DNA of 64,000 bases from Viscum album. Lineage: Eukaryota > Streptophyta > Magnoliopsida > Santalales > Viscaceae. Within the stretch, counting starts at the first letter, position 1. Each line of letters starts with the position of its first letter. The translations under genes were made by a program, and so were the position numbers. Positions 1 through 12,624 of the stretch are shown here, one piece after another. The stretch lies in contig OY728163.1 of assembly GCA_963277665.1 (NCBI GenBank), positions 1,904,274,644 through 1,904,338,643 of the forward strand, in the 5' to 3' direction. Under the pieces are notes generated by a model that did not search any database, was not told the origin of the DNA, and was given only the letters and a program-made list of their open reading frames with translations.

Positions 1-1541
1 ATTATTAATATAAAATAACATCCCCAACATAAGAACATGGAGCATAAAATAAATGACATAAAAGAGAGTACTTGGAAAGAAAGAGAGAGGTAGGATCCCT
101 TACCTTAAAACGTAACTCTTAAAACTCAAAGGTTGGGACCTTGAGGGCTTGGGTCACCATGGGAGGACTCCTTGGGAGGTAGGGATACCATAACTTCGTT
201 GAAGATGATTTTGGATTCGAAATTATGAGATAATGTCTTGGTATTTATAGGGAAAGTGAGGGGATAAGGCATTAATGGCCAAGGGACACCTCATTGGTGG
301 TATTGGAAAAACCATGGGCTTGCCCATGGTATTTTCCCATGGTATTGGCCACTTGGTACACCTCATACCTTATATTACTATTCATAAGTCGACCATATTG
401 ATTACATACTTAATACATCATTTAATGATGTCATTAAACACTCGTAACTTAAAAACTGTATTTTCACTATTCATTGAAAATTCAACTTTCTCAGAAAAAT
501 ACCAAAATTTCACCTTAACCAAATATCAATGATCTGATATCAAAAATGAACTCCATTCTATAAAAAAAAATTTGAATGTTTTTAATTTAATTTTTAATTA
601 AAAAACACTATTCACCTGAAAAAAACTGATACTTGACTAATAATTTCTGAAACAGTTATTTACCTATTTTATTGAATCACATTACTTAATCAAGGTGCCT
701 AGATTATATTAATACTTTCTTTAAGTGAGATTACTAATATATTTGGTCACATTACTAATCCTAAGGGTAAAATCACTATTCATAATTTATTATTCATCAA
801 AAATCATGTTGATCTTATTAGACTCTAAATTTCTTACTGAGCATAATTGTAGAAGACCATTTTTTGAAAATCATTACATATAATTAATTATTTAAGGTTT
901 ACATAAATATTTTCAAAAATTCTTTTTCAATAATTCATCAAAAATATTCATACTATATTTATCTGAACATTTTTAAATTCACAAACTTCATCATAAGAAT
1001 AAATCAAAATTTTTATTTAAATAAATGGATTACACAAGGCAGTTATGGTCTCCTTACATAGCCCCTTATAACCCCAGCATAGGACCTAAGTGTAAGGTGT
1101 GCTATGGTGAGAGAATCTGAGGGCGGCTCAGCCAACATCGCACGTGTAGTAATTTCTATCAGTTTGAACTTCTCACAAAGGTGATTCTGTTCTAGCTTCA
1201 AACGATGAAGTTCGACTTGGGTTTGGTCCAGAGAAAAGCCCAGTGGTGCTACCTACTTCCCAAGTTCTGTTAGATGGGCTTAGATTGGCCCGAAACTACT
1301 GGATGAGGCCATCGAATCTTCTTTCTATATTAATTAACCAAGATAACTTGTATTTAGAGACAATAATCACAACATTTAGTTTTCAAATTTCATACTGAAT
1401 AACGGTCATATAATAGTCAAAACCAAATAGTCTCATTTTAATTATACTCATTTTATTAAATGAAAAAGTTTTGTTGAGTATGAAATAAAATAACACACAA
1501 AATTAGGAAACAAGATTTATTTAAAATTTCTGGTCGTTACA
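1..1541 (-). mobile_element. Right-hand part of a gypsy-type LTR, minus orientation
   Basis: The block ends in ggtcgttaca at 1541, so on the minus strand it begins TGTAACGACC, a usual start of plant Ty3/gypsy LTRs. A minus-strand TATA-like box (242-249) and a splice-donor-like motif (97-106) lie in the order seen in the gypsy-1 LTR. The stretch around 455-520 resembles gypsy-1 LTR text near 16096-16150 (cagaaaaataccaaaa is shared). Right of 1541 the sequence changes at once to old pol DNA, so this is the 5' LTR of an element reaching left of the window, or a solo LTR. The left end and the target duplication are out of view. Confidence 0.7.
242..249 (-). promoter_or_regulatory. TATA box of the leftmost LTR
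   Basis: On the minus strand this reads TATAAATA inside CCCTATAAATACC. Transcription would start about 25-30 bases towards lower coordinates. The assignment rests on sequence and position only. Confidence 0.5.
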
Positions 1542-2090
1542 GCCATGATGTGGTGCAGACTAAGACTGAGTATATCTAGCTGGTTCATGAGTGGATGAGG
1601 GTAGTGTAGGACTATCATAAGGCCTATGTTGATAATAGGTTGAGTCACCTAGAATTCTAGGTTAGAGACCATGTGTTCTTGATAATCTCCCCTTAGCATG
1701 GGTAGTGGAGGTTTGGAAGGGGGAGCAAGCTTTCTCTTATATTTTTTGGTCACTTTTAAGTGTTAGGGAATATTGGAGGGGTGATGTATTGGCTAGAATT
1801 TACATCATATCTAGAGAGGATCCAAAATTTCATTCACCTATCCTAAATTCATCGATATCTTCATGATGACTCCCACATTATTTATTAGGAAGAGTTGGAT
1901 ATCAAGGATGACACATTGTTTTTGGAGTGTCTAATAGAGATCCAAGATCATTGAGATAAGGTGTTTCATGGTTGGACCATTCCCTTGGTCTCTGTGATAT
2001 GCAGGCATGGTGGCTTGAAATATAGTAACTAGGATTGAGAGACGCAGATGCATGCCTTGTACCCAGAGATATTTATAGTTTTTATTTGAT
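1542..2090 (+). pseudogene. Chromovirus pol 3' end (integrase tail and chromodomain), decayed
   Basis: Translated in changing frames, this shows the ordered landmarks of a plant chromovirus integrase C-terminus: DYHKAYVDNRLSHLEF and DHVFL near the start (about 1610-1680), a degenerate stretch corresponding to the pol core after the GKLSPRYIGPF region, then DDSHIIY, TIPLVSV and ALYPEIF near 1865-2075. The last part matches the usual end of a chromodomain (TIPLVKVLW through ETQMRALYPEIF-like). Several in-frame stops and at least two frameshifts make it non-functional. It is truncated at its 5' side by the LTR ending at 1541. A polypurine tract and LTR A1 follow directly, as expected for the 3' end of a plus-strand gypsy element. 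Clade assignment beyond chromovirus is not safe. Confidence 0.7.
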
Positions 2091-2184
2091 CTGTTTTTAT
2101 TTTCATGTGATGTTTGGATATTTCTATGTCATGAGATGTGTAGTTTCCCTTGATGTGTCATTTATAATAAAACCCTATACATAT

Positions 2185-2197
2185 AGAAAGGGGAGGA
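2185..2197 (+). other. Polypurine tract of element A1
   Basis: The run agaaaggggagga lies between the pol end and a TG dinucleotide at 2200, where a plus-strand element would prime plus-strand DNA just upstream of the 3' LTR. Confidence 0.55.
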
Positions 2198-3699
2198 CCT
2201 GATTTCTAATCAAGATGCATTAACTATGATATAATGAAACCCATGAGGGTGAGTTATTTCCACCCATATCCGATAGTATCTTGACATAAAGGATGTAATT
2301 ATTTGATTCATATGTTCGGGGTAGTGTAGTTTGTTGGTTTTGATGGTTTTTGGTTTGGGTTGTGTATAGGTTGGAAAGTTGTGTAGGTGTTTGTGTAGTG
2401 TGTGGTGGCTTTTGGTCAGTATTGGATGTTGAGGTGATGTGTTTCTATAGTGATGAGGTTGTGAGAGAAGTTTTGTGGTTATTTGGTTTGGTGTGTTTGG
2501 TTGGTGGTAGCATTGAGGGGTAACAAAATCCTTGAAAGGTATCTCATGGGGTAGTCATTCAGACCCATTTTTCCTTCTAGGCTTGGTTTTGGATTCTCAA
2601 GGGCAATAATCATTTGAGAGGTATCTAATGTAATGGTATGTTTCCTTTTGATCTATTACATTGCTGGTTGTAGGTGTTTAAGGTGTTTATGGGGATGCTT
2701 GAGGTGGTTTTGTGGTGCTCGGAGGGGGCCGAGAGTGAGACCCAAGGTGTTGGATATTAAAAAGATATAGGTAGGAGGAATACATTTCTTGTAAAGTTTA
2801 CATTACATGAAATTACGGTTCATGTCTAGTGAAGGATAATTCATGAGATGTTATATGGCATATAATGAATTAAAGATTTAATGACTAAGGTGATGGATTT
2901 TTTTGGAGAATCTTAAAATCCAAAATTTCCATGCCATGTAAGGGTTACACACCTTGTAAATTATCAGTGCGGTGTGGCTTTGAGTCATGTAGTTCTTTGG
3001 TTTTTCCATCAAACCCTATGACCCTCTCACTTCCAAGCGATCTGGAATCCCTCTCCCCAGCGTCTTGGGATTCCTTCATCAAAGTTTGATCATTGGCTTC
3101 CCATATTTGATCTATGGTGAGTTCTTTTCTCTTTCTCATGCGTTTCCTAGAATTATTATTTGGAGATTCATTATGGTGGTGATTTTTTTTCTTGGGTGTG
3201 ATTTGGGATACATTTTGATGATCGTTGGGTGTGATGTAGGTTGATCTGTGAGTTCCTTGTCTGATGGTGATTGTAAGACGGTTTTTTTTTCTCTGTTATG
3301 CGTAGTGAGATCAGAAATGTTCTCTGAGGTAGGTAACACTCATTTTCACTCATTTATCTACTATGTGTTGTATTTTCATGAATTGTTTTACCTTTGGGTG
3401 GATAGTAAGGGTCGACATGATCATATAATTAATTAGAATGTCTAAAATTGATGGGTATGAGAATTTATAACATTTTTTAATGCTTTGATATATGTTGTTG
3501 ATATTTTTATGCATTTATGTTTCTAATTCTAAAAATACATGTTGTTAAAATCCTTATTTATGTTGTAGTTTTTATGATTTGATGACCCTTGTTGTGTTGT
3601 GTGATCACACCCTGAATAAAAGTATATGGGACATGAATTTGGATAATAATTAGTTTACCCTCGATTCTAGTTTGTGTGATAATACCCATGATAATATAA

Positions 3700-4135
3700 A
3701 TAATTAATGTGGTAAATCCCATGAATAAATGTGAAGTTGGTATGTATCGTTGTTGTGTGTGGTTGTGTTGCTGTGATGATTTTCATGTTTTGGTTTGTTA
3801 TATGGTGATGTTAGTGATCATATGGATTGTGTAGTTTGTGGGTAATTGGTACGATGGTTGGTTATCATGGATGTGATGTGGGAAGTTGTGTGATGTGGTG
3901 GGATGAGGTTGTGGTGTAGTAGTTATGTCACAATGTTTATGGTTCAGTGGTTGTGGCGTATTGGTTGTGGCACAATGGTTGTGGTGTGTGGCAGTTGTGG
4001 TTGTGTGATAGATGAGATGTGTGATTTTTGTGTTGTGAGATGGCTTGGGTGATGTGACATGAAAATGATGCAGGATTTTTAGTATTGTGATGGTGGTTAT
4101 GTGAGCTAAGATAGTTGTTTTATAGTGTGGTTGAG
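3700..4135 (+). repeat. GT-rich low-complexity stretch
   Basis: Degenerate repeats of ggttgtggy and gtgatgtg dominate, with units such as ggttgtggcacaatggttg. No open reading frame of note. It lies inside LTR A1. Confidence 0.5.
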
Positions 4136-4603
4136 TTAGTTACCTAGTTATCCATAGATTAAATTACAATTCTAAATGAAATGAAAAAATTAATGGGTTG
4201 GTAATTAAAGAAAATGGGATGGAAATGTATATTTGTGGTAAATGGATTAATTAATAAATGTGGTGAAACTTTTTAGTGGAAAGTATAATGTTGTGTGGAG
4301 TGTGTGGTGGTTGTGTGGTGTGTTTCATATAGTAGTGGAAGAAGTTGTGATAGTTGGAGTGTGGTACTTCATGGTGATGTGGTGTAAAATAGTGTTGTTT
4401 ATGTGGACCCATGGGTTGTGTATTGTGTTTTATCTATACACCATATATGATTATGTTATTTTATACACATCCCACCCAAGATGGATAACCTTACCAATGC
4501 TTAGCGGTGCTAAGTTCTGGGTTTTTTCCCCAACATCTAGGATAGTAGAGATATGGATGGCTGGCTACCCCTATCCCCCGCTTTTCCATCAATAATTATG
4601 TGA

Positions 4604-4920
4604 TGAACCAGGTGTCTACGGGTGAGATGTGATGTGATGTTTTGGATCAGGTGTTTACAGGCGATATGTGATGTGATGTGTTGGCCTAGGTATCTACGGT
4701 CGAGATGTGACTTTATTTGGTGTGATGGGATATATAGCGGGGGCTATGCATGGTATGAGGAGGGATGGGGTTTATCTACTTCATGTTTATGATACCCTAC
4801 TACTCTGGTTCTAGTTGTGATATGTGGACCAGGTGTTTATGGGTGGGATGTGATGCGATGTGATATATGGCCCAAGTGTCTACAGGTGGGTTGTCATGTG
4901 ATGTGATGTGGTATGTGTGG
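4604..4920 (+). repeat. Degenerate ~41-bp tandem repeat in LTR A1
   Basis: About five units share the pattern accaggtgtctacgggtg followed by gatgtgatgtgatgtg, starting near 4604, 4645, 4686, 4827 and 4868, with about 100 bp of other sequence between the third and fourth. Tandem arrays inside LTRs recur in other families of this window. Confidence 0.6.
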
Positions 4921-6314
4921 AAGGTATAAGAGCATAGTATGTTCAATTTTGGTGCGTGAGAGCATAAAATCATAGGGGGAGAGGCAGCGAGGCACCTTAA
5001 TTTGTTATCATCTCAATGTTATATTATTATGTTGGATACATGATTTGGTTAGTGGGACATAGAGAGGATGGGTTTGGTAACATGACCTGTATATGTGGTT
5101 TTTTGGTTCTACTATTTGTTCACTAGCGCATTAACATGCTCTTTTCAAATGTTCTCTTGATTCCTTGGTTATATCCCTATTGAGTATACCTGTAATTCTC
5201 ACCCTACGTATATGATTATTTTCAAGTTTCTAAGAGGAATTTGGGGACTAATTTGGAAATTACCAACTATGTTGTATTTTTAGTTGAGTTGTTGTCATAT
5301 ACTTGGGTATTTGTAATTTACTTTGGAGACTTTTATATGTATCAGTTTTATTTATTCATGCATTGTGGGATGGTTTTTAGTTTATCTTTATTTTGTCTGC
5401 TATATTTTTTTAGTGATTTTTTATCCTATATATTGATGATATTCCATTTATATAGTGTAATGCCTCCCATATTGTGTGATTTTTATACCTTCAGTGCAAG
5501 TTTCTAACTCAGGGACTACTAGAGGTAGGACTTAGGTAGTTATTATCTCTCTCCATTCATCGCAGCATCTTTGGTGGGAGGGGGTTATAACAAGTAGAGA
5601 TAGCTAGAGAATAGAGGATTAATTTGGAGATAGTTACCCTTTCTTGGAATGTTGGACTCATTTCTAGTTTTTGGGATTATATATTGGCCTTTTTACATTT
5701 CTATTTCTGTATTTTTATACTCTGTTGTGGGATTAGAGGTGTTTCATGCATTTTTAGTTTCATCTTTTTAGCTTGTCATGTTACTTTGGTGTATAGAGAT
5801 GCATTTTTGTGTATAAGTGATTCAAGGTAAGGACTCCTTGTATGCGATATGCCTACTCAATTCTAATATACAACCCCTATCCTATTAGATTCTATCTTGG
5901 GGTGGCACGCTTAGTTAATTATTAGGAATTAAATCCTTGGTGGGCTGGGTAGTGTCATGGATTTTTAAAGAAAATCATGAATATCATGTTTTTTAAATCA
6001 TCATATAGTATTTGTAAAAAATTGGGTTTTAATATAAAATAGTATTTTAATTTGAATTTATGATATGTTATTTAAGGTAATTTTGGAAAGGGAAATCATT
6101 TTAGGAAGCATATGGTTTTTTTTTTTGAAAATTGGTTTAAATACATGAGCATTTAGAACTGTATGGTTGGAAATAACTATGTGGATTGGTTTGAAATAGC
6201 CATAGGAAAGGTAGGAATATCTATATGGATTTATCTTGGTGGGTGATGATTTATTATTGGTGAATTATTACCATAGTATATTTGGTTCAGGCATAGCAGC
6301 ATGATTTCTTACTT

Positions 6315-9300
6315 TGTATTCATAAATCAATAAATAAAACAAATGTATACTCTGATAAATGGAATGCGACATACAGACTCACAGAAAAAACTTACAAAAA
6401 AATTACCAGCTATATTGATCACACATATAGAATAAAATAAAAGGAAATAAAAATATGCAAGGATCTCCTATAACTCCAAACCCAACCACATACCCAATCT
6501 CCAATACTGTTGAACTGATCCAACGGGAAAATCAGATTCCACATGGGAAAATCCCACTTGATCTTGTAGTGTCAAGAATCTTCCCAACCCACTATGTCCG
6601 GTGATCAACCTTAAAGTAGATATAATTCCTACATGCACACCTAGGTTCACATATAGGGGGTGATAAATATATTTCAGTAGACCACCCCCAATGGTGGTCC
6701 TAACATCAATTTTCATGATAAATTCATGTAACATGTGGTATGCCTAGCCTAACCGAACAAAGTCTACTGGAATAAAAATAAACAAGATATTAAACTAAAA
6801 CAAAAAGGTATAAACAAGAAAAAAACGTCAAACCTAGGGTTTTGACCTGACACTCGAGGTAAATATACCCCCAATCTGGCCTAATCTAAAGGAAATTTAG
6901 AATGCGGTTCACCCAGACATAATATCAGGCATGTCTTCTAGATCAGGAAGGAGCTCCAAACATCCAATGTAGGGAGAAGCATGAAATCCAGACCCTATGA
7001 TCTCATCCTAATCATATAAAAAAATCTCATATACTGGGCTCAATACACCAATAGCATGATTTCAACCAATGATAGGAAATCCTATTAACCCTAAGAGAAC
7101 TTATCCATGTCCTAGAAGTCATATAGTATTAACTGAACTATAAAAGAATTTTCTTTGAAACACTACCTAACTAGGCCCAAACTCATACCCAAACCCATGA
7201 CAAAAATATACTCCAAGGTACACTACCCCTAGCTAGAGATATCAGATAAAATAGTGGGGCTGATCTCACCCATTTTATCTGTTATCTCCCTAAACCCACC
7301 TTGCAACAACCAAAAAATAGAGAAGAGCATCTAAATAAATATCATGGCTAACTCATATTCCAATATTATCCCAAATTAATCCATTATCATCAAGTATTGA
7401 ACAAGAACAACCTAAAACCTCCAAACCAAAATCTCAATAACCAGGGTTGACTAACACCTGAACCCATCAACCAAAATCGCTAAAACCAGCACTAACCATC
7501 TTTTAGGTTAAAAAACATGAGGTCACCCTCCATGGTCCATAGAGAGTCAAAACAAGAAGGACACCCTACAAGGGTATCCTCTAAAAAAACTAATCCTTGG
7601 ACTGTTTCTTTCAAATAAACATCAGCCGACCTCTTGATACACAACCATAAGGGAAACCTCAAGAAAGACCAAACCCATAAGGTAATTTATTAAATATGTC
7701 CCTCATACCCATCTCAAACTCTTATCAATCGAAACTAGTCGTACCTGATATCCCATTGTACAATAATGCTCTGAAGGCTCCTACCTTTCCAAACCCTAAG
7801 AAACCAGATCTAAACCTCAACTATCCAAACTAATGATCTCATCCAAGGAAACACATGATCCCATCTTCCATGAATCATTTGAAAAAACCCCAACTAAATC
7901 CCATTATAATTATAAATCCAAGATGATCAATGAACACACAAACCTCATCAAGCCTCACATCTCACATCCCAACCCATAATATGATTCTAAAAATAAACCT
8001 CAAAGAAAACCTCTAGAAAAAACTCTCTCAATCCAAAACACCATCCAAATAGCTTCTAGATGTCGAAAGGATTCCACTATCCTGATCTATGTAGAAAAAA
8101 TATAAACATAAAAAATTCACAAGTTTAATCTTGACACCATGATGAAAAACTAGTGAAACACCTCCAAGGAGGAAATACATAGTGTGTACCTCGGGCACAC
8201 AGCGTGTGCCCCAAACAATCCTCCCTGGTTTTGAATCCAAGATGACCGGGAATGTACTTTTCAATGTTCATCACAAGCCTACTCCATATATGATATGTTC
8301 CCAACATGGGGCACAAACCTGTGTACCTTATCTCAACTCATCATGCACAATGATCGACTACACTCCTTATAGCAAACACACATGATGTGTCTCCCACATG
8401 AGGTACTTAGCCATGAACCCTACATGGGGTCAAGAAAAGTAACCAGCATGGCCACCATCCACGTACATCACAAGGCCTCTAATCATGTACACTACACAAA
8501 CATGTTCTTCAACACATGAGGAGTCTATTAATACCCTCAACCTCACCCCCAAGTGGTTGTACATGGCATAGAACAAACACATACATTGTATAACCCTCAT
8601 CGTCAACCCTACACCCAAAAATAAGAACACACAATGTGTGATCTTGAACTACACATTGTTTGATTAGGTTTTCCTAAAAAATACCCTTGTGATCCCTTGA
8701 AATGCTCGATTCATCCCAAAAACACCCCAATTGACCCTCTAGGGGTCCCAAACAACAAAAAACTCGATTAAAACTTAAAAAACTACAATACAAGGATTTT
8801 TATCAAAAATGAAACAAACAGTCTACCTATAGGAATAAAACACTGAAGCTTCACAGTAGATCCACACCACATAACCACTAATTCCCAATCCACCTTTTTA
8901 GACGAATAATTCCACCTCCCTCCCCTTTTCCCTTTTCTCTCTAGAGTGATGGAAGAAAAGGGGATGTCCTATCAGGTGTGCATAAAGATCCAAGGAGAGG
9001 ATGAGAAAGGAAAATGGGAAAAGAAAAGAAAAAAAATATGAAAATAAAATAAAATTAGGGCCATCCCCAGTGACCAATGCAAGGTTATGCCTCACCAATG
9101 AAAAACCTCTTGATTTAGATTCAACCATAAATTCAGAATCTCAATTCGATGCACCGAGAAAAATATATAACCAAATGAACATATGAAAAAAAAAATTAAA
9201 TAATATTAATTATTCTATGGAAATTTTAATGGCTCATAATTCCACTAAACTCATTTCCTAGGTTAAACACTCCATTATGAGACTAAAAAAGTGGTTATAA

Positions 9301-9432
9301 AAATTATACGAGATATCCTAGAAATGGAAATTACTATTTTAACCTTTTAAACCACCTAAGAGAAAAAAATAATATTTTCTATGAATTTATCAAACTTTCA
9401 CAATGCATTTTGTGAAAAACTCTCCACTATAA
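6315..9432 (-). mobile_element. Element B, left LTR-like copy (B1)
   Basis: This A/C-rich block is repeated in the same orientation at 11128-12624 plus 25088-26630. Examples of shared text are gatcacacatatagaataa (6418 and 11220), tattgaactgatccaac (6506 and 11307) and ctcacatcccaac (7962 and 25150). The right end is followed at 9435-9450 by a pyrimidine run that is a polypurine tract on the minus strand, so this would be the 3' LTR of a minus-strand element. It holds many ACAC/GTGTGTAC-type motifs around 8180-8640. The block is strongly decayed and its exact ends are uncertain. Confidence 0.5.
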
Positions 9433-11127
9433 ACACTTATCTCCCTTAAGAAGCATCAATAGTCAACCAACTACAAAGCTTCACCTTAAACACTGGTGAT
9501 TTCAATGCTACCATGACCATCCACTAATCACACAACACTCACAATTCTCCCAACAAGAGTTTTGTTCATCCATGACTAATAAGATTCTCCCCATCATAAG
9601 AGTACCATTATTATTTCCCCTCAAACAAACACCAAATTACATGGCCCATGATCTTTCCACTACTGTATGAAATTGCTGGACAAGGCCAAACCTCTCACAC
9701 CAGAGTGACAATATGGAATACTAACCACCACCCATTTCTAACTCACTAGGAATGACCACCCTTACACTCAATAATCCACTTAAAAAGATGACTACAACCT
9801 CCCATGGATAATGGTTCCCTCCCCACTCTAAGTCTTACCACACACAACAAGGATTTTTACTAAAATTCTATGCCAACCACCACTCTCCTCCTCATGGTAG
9901 ATTGATTCTCCAAAAACCTCTCACAAATTAACACACAACCCGAATGAACCAAGGCTAACACACCTAAAACCACTGACCATTATCCTTTCATGGATTAATT
10001 ATAAAAATATGGAGAACACTTGAAAATACACTTCAAAAACAAGGCATCTCCCTCATTCCAAGGTCAACCACTCAACCACCCTCCACTTGGGAATCAATCC
10101 AAAATCACAAGAACCTAAATAGACCCTCACCACACCACCTAAAGAACAATAAAAAACAAATAGGTCTAGGAATAAAACCAAACCAACCCTTTTAATTCAT
10201 CAATGAAAACAGGATATCTCTTAGTGCTCAACCTCTTAAGCACCGATCTACCTCATCTTAACCAAAAAGCTTCTTATGGGAACCAAAACCTTAGTTAAAC
10301 TCAATCCCAATCCAAAAAACATATCAAGAATCCTTGTCTTCATTGATCCAACCCCAATAGTAGGTCATCCCAAATCCCTAACCAACCCACATGGGCCTCC
10401 ATGCCTCCCTTGATAAAAGAATTATGATTATACCACCAGATAAAACCTCTCCATTATATCCACACAACCATTCATGAGAAGAAAAATAATTGCAGTTCAA
10501 TTGAGTATAATGGCACTAAGAATGTGTATAGGACAATTCCATATAGGTTTTTGTTGAGACTTTAAAAAACTGAACCTCTATTTTTAGTGAAACCACACAT
10601 AAACAAGCATATGTAATGAGAATCCTACATGACTATCATGTTGCAAGACTCTTTCCATCGATCTAAGATCCAAAAAATCATAAATCATAGATCATTAAAT
10701 ATGAAAACTCAAGTGCATCACTAAAGGTGAAATCACACAACTATAACATCGAAAACCAAGAACAGGAATCTCATAACCCTAGTAACCTGACCTTACTACC
10801 GAAATAAGTGCTCATGAAACAACATTCCAAAATCTATCACAAGCTCTGACACATTCTTATACCTATAGTATACCATCCCCTAAATAATATGACAAAGAAA
10901 ATAATGATCTAATAATATATTTTCATGAACTGACTTTGTTCACTCGACTTGTCACCCAATCTGCATCACAACAAGTCCTTAAGAAGGCCTCTTAATACAT
11001 TAGAGGCTTCTAACTAATAGAAAGGTCCTAAAAGATATAGTGGGGAGGAAATGAACTCATATCATAGTGAAATAACAAAAAAAATAAACTAAACATGTAT
11101 ACATCTTTGAACATCATACTATGCATA
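9433..11127 (-). pseudogene. Element B internal remnant with PPT and chromodomain-like trace
   Basis: The left edge carries ctcccttaagaag, whose complement is a polypurine tract (9435-9450). Just inside, the minus strand can be read as DEQNSCWEN and then CVISG (about 9520-9600), which lines up with the decayed chromodomain tail of gypsy-2 (DETWERE then CDHSG). The rest is A/C-rich without a readable RT or integrase, so most of gag-pol is lost by deletion or decay. About 10920-11000 reads CDADW on the minus strand, but nothing around it supports a domain. Confidence 0.35.
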
Positions 11128-12624
11128 AAAAATAACTAAAACAAAATCATGATATAATAAATGGAATGTTACATATAGACTCATAGAAAAACATACTACA
11201 ATAGATCACCAACTAGTATGATCACACATATAGAATAAAATAAAAGGAAATAAAAATACATAAGGCACTCCTATAACTCCAACCCCAACCACACACCTAG
11301 CCTCCATGACTATTGAACTGATCCAACATTAATGTCAGAATCCACACGAGAAAATCCTTCTCGATTATGAAATAGGTAGAATTTTCCAAATCCATTATGT
11401 TTTATTCTTAACCTAAATGTATACATAAGGTATACGGGCACACTGAGGTGCACATAGAGACTACTGGAATTAAAATAAATATGAGACTGAAATAGAACAA
11501 AAAGGGATAAACAAAGAAAAGAAAAAAATTAAAATCAGGTTCTAGAATAAAACCCGAGGTAAATTTACCCTCACACTAGACTAATCTCGAAGAATTATAG
11601 AATATGGATCACCCATTCACAACATCATATTTTTCTTCCTAGTAAAAAAGGGGATCAGAACATCCAACACAAATCAAAAATAAATTTCATACCATAGGAT
11701 ATCATCATAGGTATCTAAAATAACAATGTGCATCTACTATTCTCTAAGAATCTAATAAAATTATTTGAACTAGAGTTAATAACTCATGTAAACCCTGGGG
11801 GAACCTATCCATGTCCCAAAAGTCTTACAACACTAATTGGGATATAACTAACCTATCAGTACAACACTACCTAACTAGGCCCAAACTCATACCAAGACCT
11901 GAGAGCACAATATCCTCCATGGTCCACTACCCCTAGATAGAGAGATGAGCTAAAATAGGGGGAATTAACTCATCTATATCATCCAATATCTCCCAAAATC
12001 TACCTCACAACAACCAAAAATAGAGGATAGCATATAAATTAATCTCATGGGAAACACTTGGTTCAGTAATATCCCAAAAGTATCATCTCTCTTTTACTCC
12101 AGAATAAGAATAGCCTCAAACCTCCAAACTAAAATCTCAATAACCTGAGTCAACTAACACCCAAACCCATCAACCAAAACCACTGAAACCAATAATGATC
12201 ATATCACGGGTTAACAAAACATGAAGACACCCTCCATAGACCTCATAAACTCTGCACAAGTATGACACCATATAGGGGTATCCTATAAAAAACCAATACT
12301 CAAGACAAGCCCCTCAAAGAAGCATTGGATAATCTCCTAGAACACATCCTAAAGATCACCCCACCTATAAGGGAAACCTAAAGAAACACCACACCCACAA
12401 GGTATTTCCTTATAAAATTCTCTCAAACCTATTCAAACGATTCTCAAAAAAACATAACTTCATGTGACATCCCATGATACAATCCTAACCATAAGGCTAT
12501 TGCTAGTTAATACCACAATAGATTGGATCTAAACATCAATTTGATGAACTAAAAATCCAATCCAAGGAAGAAAATGATCCCACCTTCTAAGAATCATCTG
12601 AAATACCCCTAAATAAATTCCCTT
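11128..12624 (-). mobile_element. Element B, right LTR-like copy (B2), first part
   Basis: Matches B1 from about 6315 onward in the same order and orientation. It is interrupted exactly at 12624/25088 by gypsy-1 and continues after it. B2 is the 5' LTR copy if B is a minus-strand element. A weak PBS-like string near 11070 is too degenerate to call. Confidence 0.5.
12620..12624. repeat. Target-site duplication of gypsy-1, left
   Basis: The sequence ccctt directly precedes the LTR and is repeated exactly at 25088-25092. Confidence 0.9.

Larger units (their letters stand above)
2200..6314 (+). mobile_element. LTR A1, GT-rich, plus orientation (3' LTR remnant)
   Basis: Follows a polypurine tract and starts TGATTTC. 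The whole block is G+T-rich on the plus strand, with almost no coding content. About 5560-6310 is clearly related to 26900-27640 in the same orientation (shared ggagatagttacc, ctaaggactccttgtat, cttggtgggtgatgattta), so both belong to one LTR family. A pyrimidine-rich stretch at 2990-3120 resembles the R/leader part of other gypsy LTRs. The right end is cut at about 6314 where AC-rich element B begins, so no terminal CA or target duplication is seen. Confidence 0.5.

Noticed and set aside
10920..11000. CDADW string suggesting a copia RNase H
   Set aside because: Only five residues match, the neighbouring blocks of that domain are missing, and the position within element B fits a gypsy leader better.
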